The position numbers and the translations under genes were made by a program. Below the pieces are notes generated by a model. That model made no database searches. It was given only the letters and a program-made list of their open reading frames with translations, and was not told where the DNA came from. Shown in pieces: positions 42,918 through 51,500 of a stretch of DNA of 64,000 nucleotides; position 1 is the first letter of the stretch; each line of letters opens with the position of its first letter. Origin of the DNA: Phycisphaerae bacterium (GTDB lineage Bacteria; Planctomycetota; Phycisphaerae; Sedimentisphaerales; Sedimentisphaeraceae); the NCBI GenBank assembly GCA_027078365.1, contig JALWYQ010000037.1:23831-87830 (forward strand), in the 5' to 3' direction.

Positions 42918-43277
42918 TCACCTCGCTGTCGCTAAGATTGCGCAACCAATCGCCCAGAAAAAGCGGACGATTCTGTTTTTTGGAGCTTTCGGCGTAACCT
43001 TTGAATCGATCTCTCTCGAAGGTCTATTTGATCTCGCAACCATCGTACATCGACGCAAGACGTTGACTCTCGCAATTTCTTTTCCAACGCCGTCTTCACA
43101 GACAGCGATAATCTTATAGCAGCCAATACGATTTCCAGCTCTTTGTCCATATCGCCCCCGTGAAATTCTAGATACTCGAATCTTGCTCGCCACCTCTGGG
43201 CTAAGCAAACTCTCAAGCCCAACCTCATCAACCAACTCTTGAGTAGCTTCTCTAATCAAATCTTCCGTGACCTGCAT
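42918..43277 (-). CDS. Early prophage protein, unknown
   Basis: The 119 aa product has a helical acidic N-terminus (MQVTEDLIREATQELVDEVGLESLLSPEVASKIRV), a basic middle (SRGRYGQRAGNRIGCYKIIAVCEDGVGKEIARV), and a hydrophobic end (IVRFFWAIGCAILATA) that could anchor it in the membrane. The middle and end overlap another plausible gene. Hairpin B sits 30 bases upstream of its ATG. Confidence 0.6.
   Translation of the reverse strand: MQVTEDLIREATQELVDEVGLESLLSPEVASKIRVSRISRGRYGQRAGNRIGCYKIIAVCEDGVGKEIARVNVLRRCTMVARSNRPSREIDSKVTPKAPKNRIVRFFWAIGCAILATAR
42932..43150 (-). CDS. Overlapping-frame coiled-coil protein (72 aa)
   Basis: Nested out of phase in the 42918-43277 gene, an ATG at 43150 with GGGGGCGAT upstream reads MDKELEIVLAAIRLSLSVKTALEKKLRES then VRWLRDQIDLRERSIQRLRRKL. 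This is a regular heptad-like charged helix, unlike a random shadow. One or both frames may be expressed. Confidence 0.45.
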   Translation of the reverse strand: MDKELEIVLAAIRLSLSVKTALEKKLRESTSCVDVRWLRDQIDLRERSIQRLRRKLQKTESSAFSGRLVAQS

Positions 43278-43306
43278 AACTTCGCCTCCCTGCTAAGTTT
43301 TTAAAT

Positions 43307-43333
43307 GGTGGGGCTACTACGCTTCACCCCACC
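43307..43333 (-). promoter_or_regulatory. Leader hairpin B with shared loop
   Basis: GGTGGGG (43307-43313) pairs with CCCCACC (43327-43333) around the same 13-base loop as hairpin A, 30 bases upstream of the ATG at 43277. The stems of A and B have no sequence in common, but both remain fully paired. Confidence 0.75.
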
Positions 43334-43394
43334 CGCAACCATGAACAAGCCAGATTGTCGCATCCGGCTTAACCGACATAACCCCTCTCTTCTC

Positions 43395-43454
43395 CACTCA
43401 CTGGCGGGAACAATTAATCCGTAACTGTCCATGGCCTAACGCCGCCAGCGAGTG
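43395..43454. repeat. Imperfect inverted repeat between early genes
   Basis: CACTCACTGGCGG (43395-43407) and CCGCCAGCGAGTG (43442-43454) pair over 13 positions with one mismatch, separated by 34 bases. It lies in the 245-base gap (43278-43522) that also holds hairpin B. I see no gene there. Confidence 0.6.
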
Positions 43455-43522
43455 CCTTTGGAGGAGGAAGAGAATCGTTTGTGCGGGTCGCCACAACCCA
43501 CAACAAAACAAACCTTGTATTG

Positions 43523-43789
43523 TTATCCGCTTTGGCGTCTGCGGCGTTTGATTTCTCCGATTGGCCTGCCTGTAATGGCTGATTTGCGCATGATCTCCGC
43601 GACCGAACTGGCAAGAAACCGCTCTTGCCCTGCAACGGTAAAGCTTTGCAGACCGTCCGCCTTGAGCTTTGCAAGAATGTGATGCTTGTATAGGGTTGAC
43701 TTCGAAAACCCCATCATCGCACCAACCTCTTGAATTGTGAGACCAAGCTCAAACGTCTGGTTACGAATTTTAAACTTATTTTTCTGCAT
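43523..43789 (-). CDS. Excisionase/MerR-like HTH protein
   Basis: The 88 aa product (MQKNKFKIRNQTFELGLTIQEVGAMMGFSKSTLYKHHILAKLKADG) has an HTH of the MerR/Xis-fold type and a basic C-terminus (RPIGEIKRRRRQSG). GGAGG lies nine bases before the ATG at 43789. An early regulator or excisionase is plausible. It is the second gene of the leftward early operon. Confidence 0.65.
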   Translation of the reverse strand: MQKNKFKIRNQTFELGLTIQEVGAMMGFSKSTLYKHHILAKLKADGLQSFTVAGQERFLASSVAEIMRKSAITGRPIGEIKRRRRQSG

Positions 43790-43825
43790 ACTAACTGCCT
43801 CCAATCCAATAGGGGTTAATGCTCT

Positions 43826-44020
43826 TTAACTCACCAACACCTGTTTTTCTTGCTTTTCCGCCCGTAATTCTGCTATCTTATAGTTGCACGCTTCAAGGAG
43901 GAGACGGGCCGCGGCGTCATGAGGCTTGCGATCCATTAACCCCGCGACCTCATTAACTGCTGTTAGGAGGTCGGGGTTGTTCTTTTCGTGAAAAGCTAAA
44001 TATTTTATGTTTGTTTTCAT
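43826..44020 (-). CDS. Ribbon-helix-helix (Arc-like) repressor candidate
   Basis: The 64 aa product shows a beta strand (NIKYLAFHE), helix A (NPDLLTAVNEVAGLMDRKP) and helix B (HDAAARLLLEACNYKIAELRA), lengths and spacing as in phage Arc/Mnt. It is the first gene of the leftward early operon and sits next to TTGAG arrays at 10-bp period on both sides of the divergent promoter region, the type of tandem site RHH dimers bind. Family membership is inferred from the secondary-structure pattern only. Confidence 0.65.
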   Translation of the reverse strand: MKTNIKYLAFHEKNNPDLLTAVNEVAGLMDRKPHDAAARLLLEACNYKIAELRAEKQEKQVLVS

Positions 44021-44023
44021 GTC

Positions 44024-44182
44024 TCAAGACCTCTCAATTATTCTCAATAGTGCAATTTTAGTCAGCCTCAAAACTATTACAAGCTAATAATTGAGGATAA
44101 TTGAGAATTTTTGAGTGTATAATGCGTAACAGTATGAGTTATAAAGAGATACGGGAATTGAGAATTTTTGAGAAATTTCGAG
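44024..44182. promoter_or_regulatory. Phased TTGAG operator arrays in divergent control region
   Basis: TTGAG occurs at 44091, 44101 and 44111 (exact 10-bp period), again at 44158 and 44168 with TCGAG at 44178, and as its complement CTCAA at 44024, 44034 and 44043. A TATAAT (44118-44123) abuts the middle triplet. The sites flank the starts of the leftward early operon and the rightward gene at 44198. Sites on one DNA face every helical turn suggest cooperative binding by a small dimeric repressor. Confidence 0.72.
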
Positions 44183-44197
44183 AAATGCAGGCGAAAC

Positions 44198-44560
44198 ATG
44201 GCTAGATCAGACACAGAAGCAATGTTGGGAGCTAATTTGCCCAGAGATTTCGTTGATATATTCTGGACAAAAGCTATGCCAGGTAGCTCCAAAGCGAGTA
44301 AGGCTCAAGTAGTATTGGCGATGGCTAACGCTTGGGTAGATATGCCAAATGAAGTCAAAAAACATTACCTCTTTCCCGAAGATGAAAGCGATGGGTTTGA
44401 TGACGTCATAGACGCTAAAGTCCGATCCGCAATAAAAAAAATGCTCCCAGAGCTAACCAAGAGCATTTTAAGTGAGATTAAAGGCTACAACCTCATGGAC
44501 GAAGCTCTAAAAGACGCCGAAGAAGACCGCGCAGACAATGTTCGTCACAGTGCCGGATAA
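44198..44560 (+). CDS. First rightward prophage gene, unknown (immunity-region protein)
   Basis: The product is 120 aa (MARSDTEAMLGANLPRDFVDIFWTKAMPGSSKASKAQVVLAMANAWVDMP...), with an acidic middle and a helical C-terminus (KVRSAIKKMLPELTKSILSEIKGYN). It is controlled by the divergent operator region, so it may be the lysogenic regulator. No HTH is clear. Its 3' end resembles a second fragment at 48149-48301, marking the edges of a cargo block. Confidence 0.65.
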   Translation: MARSDTEAMLGANLPRDFVDIFWTKAMPGSSKASKAQVVLAMANAWVDMPNEVKKHYLFPEDESDGFDDVIDAKVRSAIKKMLPELTKSILSEIKGYNLMDEALKDAEEDRADNVRHSAG

Positions 44561-44794
44561 GAATCTTAGTGATAATCTTCACGGCTCTATGCCTGTAATG
44601 GTGCTTACAAAACTGAATAGGCTGACTTTTCTTAACTGACATGTAACTCTCCGTAAAACAAGGTGCAAACTAAAACGGGACAAGCATAACCATTAATTAA
44701 GTATAACTATGAACTAGGTATAACCACTCAATATCAGCACCCGTCAGATTAACCAAATAACCCAAAAAGCAATATTTAAAAGAGGGTAATTAGT
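44561..44794. other. Gap before ParB-like gene
   Basis: No gene is seen in these 234 bases. AGTATAACT and GGTATAACC occur about 17 bases apart near 44700-44725 in an AT-rich stretch and could be promoter elements of the ParB-Dam pair. No strong terminator follows the 44198 gene. Confidence 0.3.
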
Positions 44795-46261
44795 ATGCAA
44801 AATTTTCATGATTGGAAAGAAAGAAAACTGTCAATTAACAAGCTCTTCCTAGATAACAAAAACCCTAGACTCCCCATATCGTCTAGGAACCTAACTCAAA
44901 CCGATCTCCTCTCTGAATTAGTAGCAAAAGACGATGTCTATGAGCTTGCCAAAACAATTACAGACAAAGGCTATATGCCTATTGAAAGTTTAATTGTTAT
45001 AGAAGAAAGCGGCAAAAAGGTTGTAGTGGAGGGCAATCGTAGACTCTCCAGCCTAAAATTGCTCCTAGATCCAAATAAAATAAGCGGGACAATATCAAGA
45101 AAGTTCAGAGCTTTATCACAGAAAATTGATGCCGAAAACATCAAGAAGGTGAAAGTAACAATTGCCCCTTCTCGCGAGGCCGCCAACGTCTACATTGCTA
45201 TGAAGCACACTAAAGGCGGCGGCACAAACAGGTGGAACCATATTGAACAAGCAAGATTCTACAAGGCAATATACAGCGAAGGAAAGACTACATCTCAAAT
45301 AGCAAAAGATTTCTCTATTTCAAACAGCGAAGTAATTAAAGAATTAAGACTACTAACCATGTACGAATTGGCTTGCGAACTAGACCTGCCAGAAGATATT
45401 GCTGCCAAAGTCAGAGACTCTCGCCACTTTCCATCTACCACTCTCGAAAGAATATATGAAAACCAAGACTATAGGGATTGGCTCAGCCTTGACTTCAAAG
45501 GCGAATCTATGGAATGTAAAACAAGTCGGGCTGAATTTAATAAAGGTTACTCTAGGATAGTAACAGATATTGCTTTAGGAAAAATAACATCTCGATCCCA
45601 CAACGACAGAGCTGCTGCCCAAGAATATCTTAAAGAGAATAAGGACTATAAGCCTAGCCCAAGCAAAAAAGAGAAATTCACTTACTCTTGTTTTGCCGGC
45701 TTTAAACTGCTGTCTGATAAAAAAACAGAGAAAGCATCAGCCCCCAAAAAGAAATCAGCTCCCCAAAAAAACCAGAGGCTGGTACCTAGCAAATTCACTT
45801 GCAATACCAGCTGTAACAGGCTTAACGACGTTTTCGCTGAATTCAAGAAAATGAAGATTAACGAAAGCCCTAACACGATAGCTATAATGCTTAGGTGTAT
45901 CCTTGAAATGTCACTTAATCATTACGTTGAAAAAATGGGCTACAGCAAAAAAATCGCCGAATTCTATAGAAGAAAACAGAAAAAAAAGAACGACTGGAGT
46001 CCGTCCCTTAATCAAGTCGTCAATTATCTTTTAGAGCAAGATACTATTGTTTGCGGTAAAATAGAACCTGAAGTAATAAAATCAATAAAAAATATGGCCA
46101 AAGACAATTCTACCTTCTATAATACTGACATGTTAAATGCATTCGTCCACAATAGATTTGTTATTGCTGACGAAAGAGTGCTAAGAGGTTTCTGGGAGCA
46201 ACTCGAACCTCTATTTAAAATCGTGTTGAATAAAGAATATTACGAAAACGAAGAAGGATAG
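44795..46261 (+). CDS. ParB/Srx-domain protein, cargo
   Basis: The product is 488 aa. The N-terminal ParB/sulfiredoxin-like fold reads NKLFLDNKNPRLPISSRN...DVYELAKTITDKGYMPIESLIVIEESGKKVVVEGNRRLSSLKLL. The GNRRL motif marks the nucleotide/DNA-processing site of this superfamily. An HTH-like helix pair follows (TTSQIAKDFSISNSEVIKELR), then a Lys-rich linker and a helical C-terminal domain with LNAFVHNRF. The family includes defence-associated nucleases as well as segregation proteins. GAGGG precedes the ATG. The dam gene starts 3 bases after the stop, so they form an operon. Confidence 0.78.
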   Translation: MQNFHDWKERKLSINKLFLDNKNPRLPISSRNLTQTDLLSELVAKDDVYELAKTITDKGYMPIESLIVIEESGKKVVVEGNRRLSSLKLLLDPNKISGTISRKFRALSQKIDAENIKKVKVTIAPSREAANVYIAMKHTKGGGTNRWNHIEQARFYKAIYSEGKTTSQIAKDFSISNSEVIKELRLLTMYELACELDLPEDIAAKVRDSRHFPSTTLERIYENQDYRDWLSLDFKGESMECKTSRAEFNKGYSRIVTDIALGKITSRSHNDRAAAQEYLKENKDYKPSPSKKEKFTYSCFAGFKLLSDKKTEKASAPKKKSAPQKNQRLVPSKFTCNTSCNRLNDVFAEFKKMKINESPNTIAIMLRCILEMSLNHYVEKMGYSKKIAEFYRRKQKKKNDWSPSLNQVVNYLLEQDTIVCGKIEPEVIKSIKNMAKDNSTFYNTDMLNAFVHNRFVIADERVLRGFWEQLEPLFKIVLNKEYYENEEG

Positions 46262-46264
46262 AGC

Positions 46265-47131
46265 ATGGCAAAAACCTATAGCCCACTTAGGTACCCAGGC
46301 GGTAAAAGTGCACTGATGCCCTTTTTGATGGAAACGATCTACTTGAATCAGCTTCAAGGGTGTACGTATATAGAACCTTTCGCCGGAGGTGCTGGCGCGG
46401 CTTTAGGACTGTTGTTCGGCGAGCATGTAGACAAGATTGTAATAAACGATGTTGATTTTTGTATATACGCCTTTTGGCATTCAATTATGAATAATACGGA
46501 TAAATTCCTTGCCCTCGTAAACGATACAGATGTCAATATTGAAGAATGGCACAAACAACGAGAAATATACAATAAGTGCGACAAGAGATCGTTATTGAAG
46601 GTGGGTTTTGCAACCTTCTTTCTCAATCGCTGCAATAGATCTGGAATTCTCAAAAAGGCAGGGCCAATAGGCGGTAAGGGCCAGAGTGGTAACTGGAAAA
46701 TAGATGCAAGATTCAACAAAAAAAATCTCATAGAACGCTTAGAGCGCGTCGCTTCCTACGGCGAGAGAATAGCTGTGTCCAATTTGAACGCAAACGACTT
46801 ATTGATAAACATCAACTCACAAAAGTCAAATGAGAATATATTAGTTTATCTAGACCCACCTTACTATAACAAGGGAGCAGAGCTATATATAAACCATTTC
46901 CTGCACGACGATCACGCCAACCTGTCCACCCAAATGTGCAAATACGAAAGCTTCAAATGGTTAATTTCTTATGACAATGTAACTCAAATAAAAGACATGT
47001 ATCAAGAAATGAACATAATTGAATTTTCACTAAACTACCACACCAGCAACCCTCGCAAGGGTAGCGAAATCTTGATCTTTAACGACACCATTAAAGTCCC
47101 TAGTACCCTTCTGGGTTCAAAGACAGCGTAA
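46265..47131 (+). CDS. dam: DNA adenine methylase (D12 class)
   Basis: This N6-adenine methyltransferase is 288 aa. It opens YSPLRYPGGKSALMPFL, has EPFAGGAGAALGLLF (SAM motif I), and YLDPPYYNKGAELY (catalytic DPPY motif IV). It is likely to methylate a short site such as GATC. AAGGA precedes the ATG within the end of the ParB-like gene. Encoded in a ParB-like/methylase operon within the prophage, it may protect phage DNA or form part of a restriction-type cassette. Confidence 0.92.
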   Translation: MAKTYSPLRYPGGKSALMPFLMETIYLNQLQGCTYIEPFAGGAGAALGLLFGEHVDKIVINDVDFCIYAFWHSIMNNTDKFLALVNDTDVNIEEWHKQREIYNKCDKRSLLKVGFATFFLNRCNRSGILKKAGPIGGKGQSGNWKIDARFNKKNLIERLERVASYGERIAVSNLNANDLLININSQKSNENILVYLDPPYYNKGAELYINHFLHDDHANLSTQMCKYESFKWLISYDNVTQIKDMYQEMNIIEFSLNYHTSNPRKGSEILIFNDTIKVPSTLLGSKTA

Positions 47132-47245
47132 GATGTCCACTTTCTCGTCATTTCTTGCCATAACTTAGCACAGAGAAACACGACACAACCAATTACAACC
47201 AAACAATTTACGAAACAAACAATCAAGACTCTTAGAAACACAGTA

Positions 47246-47869
47246 TTGCCCTACCATGAATTCGCAAAAGATCTTGTTAGAAACTGGCTAGTTGAACATA
47301 AATTTAAAGGTTGGAACAAAACGGAAACCACTGGCAGGCCCGTGACACAAGAAATGAAAGCAAAACAAGCCGCATTCATTGCGAAAGAGCTCGCAGACCA
47401 TTCAAAATGGCGGTCGCATGGAAGATCTTTGAAAATAAAAAATCTGAAAGAAATAGGATTGCGAATAACAAAGGTGGATGAAACCCCAGATTTTGCCGAT
47501 GTAGTGCATAGAATCCAAACGGTATGCGGGTTACTGTTTGACAACACCAGCATTTTTAAGGTTTTTGCAACCAAAGATCGCAAGATATTTAGGCAAGAGA
47601 TGCAAGGTGGCAGCAGGCATCAAGTTCCGCAGTTTCACAATAGCCCGTCTGCCGCATCAGTTGTGAAGTATTGCCCAAACTGCCGTACCAGACATAGTTA
47701 TTACGCCAAGTTCATTAATAATCCACAGATAGACGCTGATTTTGCAAGAAAAGGAGTGAAACCGCTCCCTAAAAATGCTAAAATAAAGTGTGCTTGTGGT
47801 GTTGAGATTGATTTATCTGAATGGAAAAAAAAAGTAGAAATGGATTTTGGAAGGAAGTTGATTTTTTAA
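47246..47869 (+). CDS. Possible 5'-truncated Clp-fold serine protease remnant with zinc ribbon
   Basis: The 207 aa product begins at a TTG. It has a helical segment (HEFAKDLVRNWLVEHKFKGW), then KELADHSKWRSHGRSLKIKNLKEIGLRITKV, and a C-terminal zinc ribbon (YCPNCRTRHSYY...IKCACGVEIDL). The SHGRxL plus LGL-x-(V/I) pattern resembles the C-terminal part of SDH/SppA-like Clp-fold proteases, but the half that would carry the catalytic Ser is absent. The frame stays open for about 80 bases upstream. Either a truncated remnant or an unrelated small protein. Confidence 0.4.
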   Translation: MPYHEFAKDLVRNWLVEHKFKGWNKTETTGRPVTQEMKAKQAAFIAKELADHSKWRSHGRSLKIKNLKEIGLRITKVDETPDFADVVHRIQTVCGLLFDNTSIFKVFATKDRKIFRQEMQGGSRHQVPQFHNSPSAASVVKYCPNCRTRHSYYAKFINNPQIDADFARKGVKPLPKNAKIKCACGVEIDLSEWKKKVEMDFGRKLIF

Positions 47870-47890
47870 TTTATATTGTGGGGCATAGAA

Positions 47891-48061
47891 ATGGAATTGG
47901 AAGGAACAACATTTATTGACGACACAGTGACAACTTTTCTAGTGGAGACAAAAGACGGCAAATTTGCCGAAGTAACAGCCTGTCCTCCGGATGTTATTAG
48001 GATGAAAGCAGAAAGAATAATGGTAGAAGATGAGTATTATAGATATAAAACCACAACTTGA
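47891..48061 (+). CDS. Small acidic protein, unknown
   Basis: The 56 aa product (MELEGTTFIDDTVTTFLVETKDGKFAEVTACPPDVIRMKAERIMV) is encoded 21 bases after the truncated protease-like gene and just before a strong terminator. The start at 47891 has a weak GGGGC site. It could be a partner or antidote of the cargo genes. No family recognised. Confidence 0.5.
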   Translation: MELEGTTFIDDTVTTFLVETKDGKFAEVTACPPDVIRMKAERIMVEDEYYRYKTTT

Positions 48062-48083
48062 TCATCTACAAACTTAGACACTT

Positions 48084-48112
48084 AAGACCCCATCTAATTG
48101 GGGTCTTTTTTT
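48084..48112 (+). terminator. Rho-independent terminator of the ParB-Dam cargo operon
   Basis: AAGACCCCA (48084-48092) pairs with TGGGGTCTT (48099-48107) around a 6-base loop, followed by a run of T to 48112. Confidence 0.9.
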
Positions 48113-48148
48113 ATGCGATAAGCGAATTAGCAAGCATCTAAACAATTA

Positions 48149-48301
48149 GCAATCAAAGACATGCTCCCAAAACTAACCAAAACGCTCAAGGATGAAATTT
48201 TCCGCAGCAAAGCCAAATCTATTGTAGATAAATCTTCTCAAGCTGCTCAAGCAGCCCAGCAGCAAACTCTGGACAAGAGTGGCTCAACAGGAGCCGCTTA
48301 A
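48149..48301 (+). pseudogene. 3' fragment of a paralogue of the gene at 44198
   Basis: In frame from 48149 the sequence reads AIKDMLPKLTKTLKDEIFRS then KAKSIVDKSSQAAQAAQQQTL and ends at a TAA at 48301. The first part matches AIKKMLPELTKSILSEIKGY of the 44198 gene, with about three quarters of the first 36 bases identical. A TAG lies just upstream in frame. It is a fragment left behind when the ParB-Dam block was inserted or duplicated, although a 46 aa start at 48161 cannot be ruled out. Confidence 0.65.
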
Positions 48302-48550
48302 TCTTTTCGGCTAGTAAATGTAGTTCAAAGTTGCGGTTTTCCATAACAATATATCAAAGAATCACAAAGCCAGATTAACCAAGCGACAAAAGAACAAAAC
48401 GGTCTTGCAAAAAGAATGCCTCGGCAGAACGAGGTCCACACCTATTTTAGCAGCCGCCTTTCTTTGTATTTGATTAAACCAACATCTCAGGGTAAAATGT
48501 GCGTCCATTAGAAACATTTACTTTATTGAACTTAGAGACCAAGAAATAAA
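48302..48550. other. Gap before the methyltransferase cassette
   Basis: No gene is seen. The 13-mer TGCCTCGGCAGAA (48417-48429) repeats that at 15411-15423. Upstream of the next ATG there is only AGAGACCAAGAA, a weak ribosome site, which may keep expression low. Confidence 0.35.
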
Positions 48551-51500
48551 ATGTCTTTTGCAAGTCGGCAATTAATTGAGAAATTTGATCTGACAAGAGT
48601 ATCTGCGCCCCTTTTTTTCCGTTCTGCGGATGATATAGAGAGATTTGCGGGCAAGCACCCTTATTCCCACCTAATGAGACGAGCATGGGAAACAATGCAT
48701 CTCAATGGCATACTATGCGTCGATGGCCGCCCTACAGTCTACTTCAAAGAAGTTAAACGCTTGGATTCTATTAGGCAACATAATCGTTATCGCAAATTCT
48801 GGAACCAGGGCCTGGCAACGCTTCTTGTTGTAAGCAGTCCTGACCAGGTTCAGGTTTTTTCGAGCTTGGCAAAGCCGGTCAAAGAAGATTCGCAAGTAGA
48901 CAATGAGGGTCGACTTGTAGAAATACTTGATTCTACCACTAAAGTACTCAACTTTGTCAAAAGGGTTCAGAGCGGACAGATATACAGAGACAAACCTCAG
49001 TGTTTCGACTCAAACCAGACGGTCGACAAGTTCCTTCTCCGGAATTTAAGCGAAGCACGAGATCAATTACACCAACATAACAATTTGAGTTATAAAGTTG
49101 TACACGCACTTCTTGGCCGTGTCATCTTCGCTTGCTACCTTATTGAACGCGGCATTATCGATGAAAGCCTTTTTGCTGAAGCAAATGCAAAGGGAATCAA
49201 AAGCCTTCACGAGCTTCTAACGCAATACGATAACACCAAAGCAAAAAAAATCCTCTACGACCTTTTCGCAGTATTACAGCGGCATTTCAATGGAAGCATG
49301 TTTGATGATACCGTCGAAAAAGAAAGGCCGCAAATTGACGACAAGCACATTTCGATTCTTCGTCGTTTTTTAATTGGTGAAGAATTAAAAAGCAAACAGT
49401 CTACTTTTGATTTCTGGGCCTATGATTTCAGCGTAATCCCAATAGAAACTATAAGCTCTATTTACGAAGAATTCCTTGGTGCTGAGGATAAAGCCGGAAA
49501 GAGAAAAAGCGGGGCATACTATACACCTAAACACCTTGCTGAAATGGTAGTCGATGTTGCTACCTCTGAATGGAACAGCCTTCTCGATAAGAGAATTTTG
49601 GATCCTGCCTGCGGGTCAGGAATATTCCTTGTGATAATTTTTAACCGGATAGCAGAGCAATGGCGATATAAAAACCCAGGAGTTCACAATATAACTCGTG
49701 CAGAGGCTCTATTAGAAATCATCAGAGAAAAGATATGCGGTATAGATGTCAACGAAACCGCTTGTCGTATTGCCTGCTTTAGCCTCTACCTTGCCTTCCT
49801 TGATCAATTGAAGCCAAGAGAAATTTATGAACTGGAAGCGAAACGTGGCAAGATACTTGACAATTTCCTCGCCCTGAAAGACAGTGCTTATTCCAACAAT
49901 GAATCCCCCGTCATTTTCGAAGGCGATTTCTTCGAAAATACTATACCAGCTGCAAAAAACTTTGACTTGGTTATCGGCAACCCCCCATGGGTAAGCAGGG
50001 GCAGGGCTTCAGACGCTAAGGCGTTAGACTGGTGCTTGAGCGAAGACAATAACCCGTATTTAGACGATGCCCCAAGGGCAAAGGCTGATCGTAAAAAATA
50101 TTTTCTTCCAGCCAGACAAATTGCTCATGCTTTTATGTGGAAATCTTCGGTTCATTTAAACGATAACGGTAAGGCATGCTTGGTTTTATCAACAAAGGTA
50201 CTTTTCAACAATTCTACAGATAAATTCCAGGCTGGCTGGTTCTCAAACGTTACTGTAGAGAAAGTTGTACAACTGTCCGACTGGCGACATATTCTTTTTG
50301 AAAACGCTGTCAGCCCATCTGTAATAGTTAAGTACAACGCCCGTAAGCCCAAAGACGATTATTCTATTGACTACGAAGTACCAAAGGTCAGTAGTTGTGA
50401 TCCGAGAAGAGGGGTCATTCATATATCACCTGAGGACCAAAAAACTATCCGACTATTCGACATACAGCAATATGCCAAGAAAAACAAAATCTCTATAGCG
50501 TGGAAAGAAAAGTTCTGGGGAACAAGGCGTGATAATCTCCTGCTGGATAGATTGCTTGAGATGCCCTGCCTCGGAGAACTGGTTAGTAAACCAAAGGAAA
50601 AAACAAACCTCTTCATAGCAAGCCAAGGCTTCCAGCCATTTAATGAGGAACGGTATTCGGAAGGCAAAAAAGCTTATGGTGAACCACAACCTGCTTGGTG
50701 GACACCAGAACAACTATATATTGATGCCAAGAAAATCGGGCCAAACTTAATCATAACCAAAAAAAATTGCGAAAAAGTAGGACCCAGATTTAAGAAATTA
50801 CACAGAATCCGGGACAAAAGAATATACACGCGTCCAAAGGTTCTAGTGAATAAGGGCTTCACGAAAGCTGTTTATTGCGACTTTGAAGCAATTTTCCAAG
50901 ACGCCATATATTCTATTTCTGGTTCACCATCTAATTATAGATTGTTAATGTTTATTGCAGCAGTTTTAAATTCAAAACTTGCTAAGTACTTTCAATTTCA
51001 CACCTCCGCTAATTTAGGTATAGAGAGGGAACAAATTTTTCCTACTGAATATAAACGGATTCCATTCCCTCTTCCTAAAGACACTGAAAACCCGGAAGAA
51101 TCAGATAGGATAATAAATGAAATAGCCATGCATATGAGTGATCTTAAAGCATTGATCGAGAAAGACTTTATGCTTCAAGAGGAAAAGGTAGCTTTGGCTG
51201 CTGAAAAAATAGAGGTTTTGCTATATAAATATTATGGAATATCTCAACATGAGCAGTTGCTCATTGATGATACTGTGAATATTTTCAAAAGTAGCATGAT
51301 GCCAACCTCCATCAATAGCAGAGTCAAAACCATCGGATGCCCTACCCCTAACGAAAGAAAAGGTTATGCAGAGTTGCTCTGCTCAATATTAAATACATGG
51401 GCCAAACGAAGCGATTTTCATGTGAATGGCAGGGTTGAATACTCAGAGATTTTAGGCACATCAATAGTAACACTTGTGAAATCTCATAAAACTGAGCGGT

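Noticed and set aside
42529-42945. Leftward 138 aa hydrophobic frame
   Set aside because: It overlaps the better supported 42515-42913 gene and is rich in Leu/Arg as a shadow would be.
43414-43674. Leftward 86 aa frame
   Set aside because: It overlaps the HTH gene out of frame and contains no protein-like pattern or good ribosome site.
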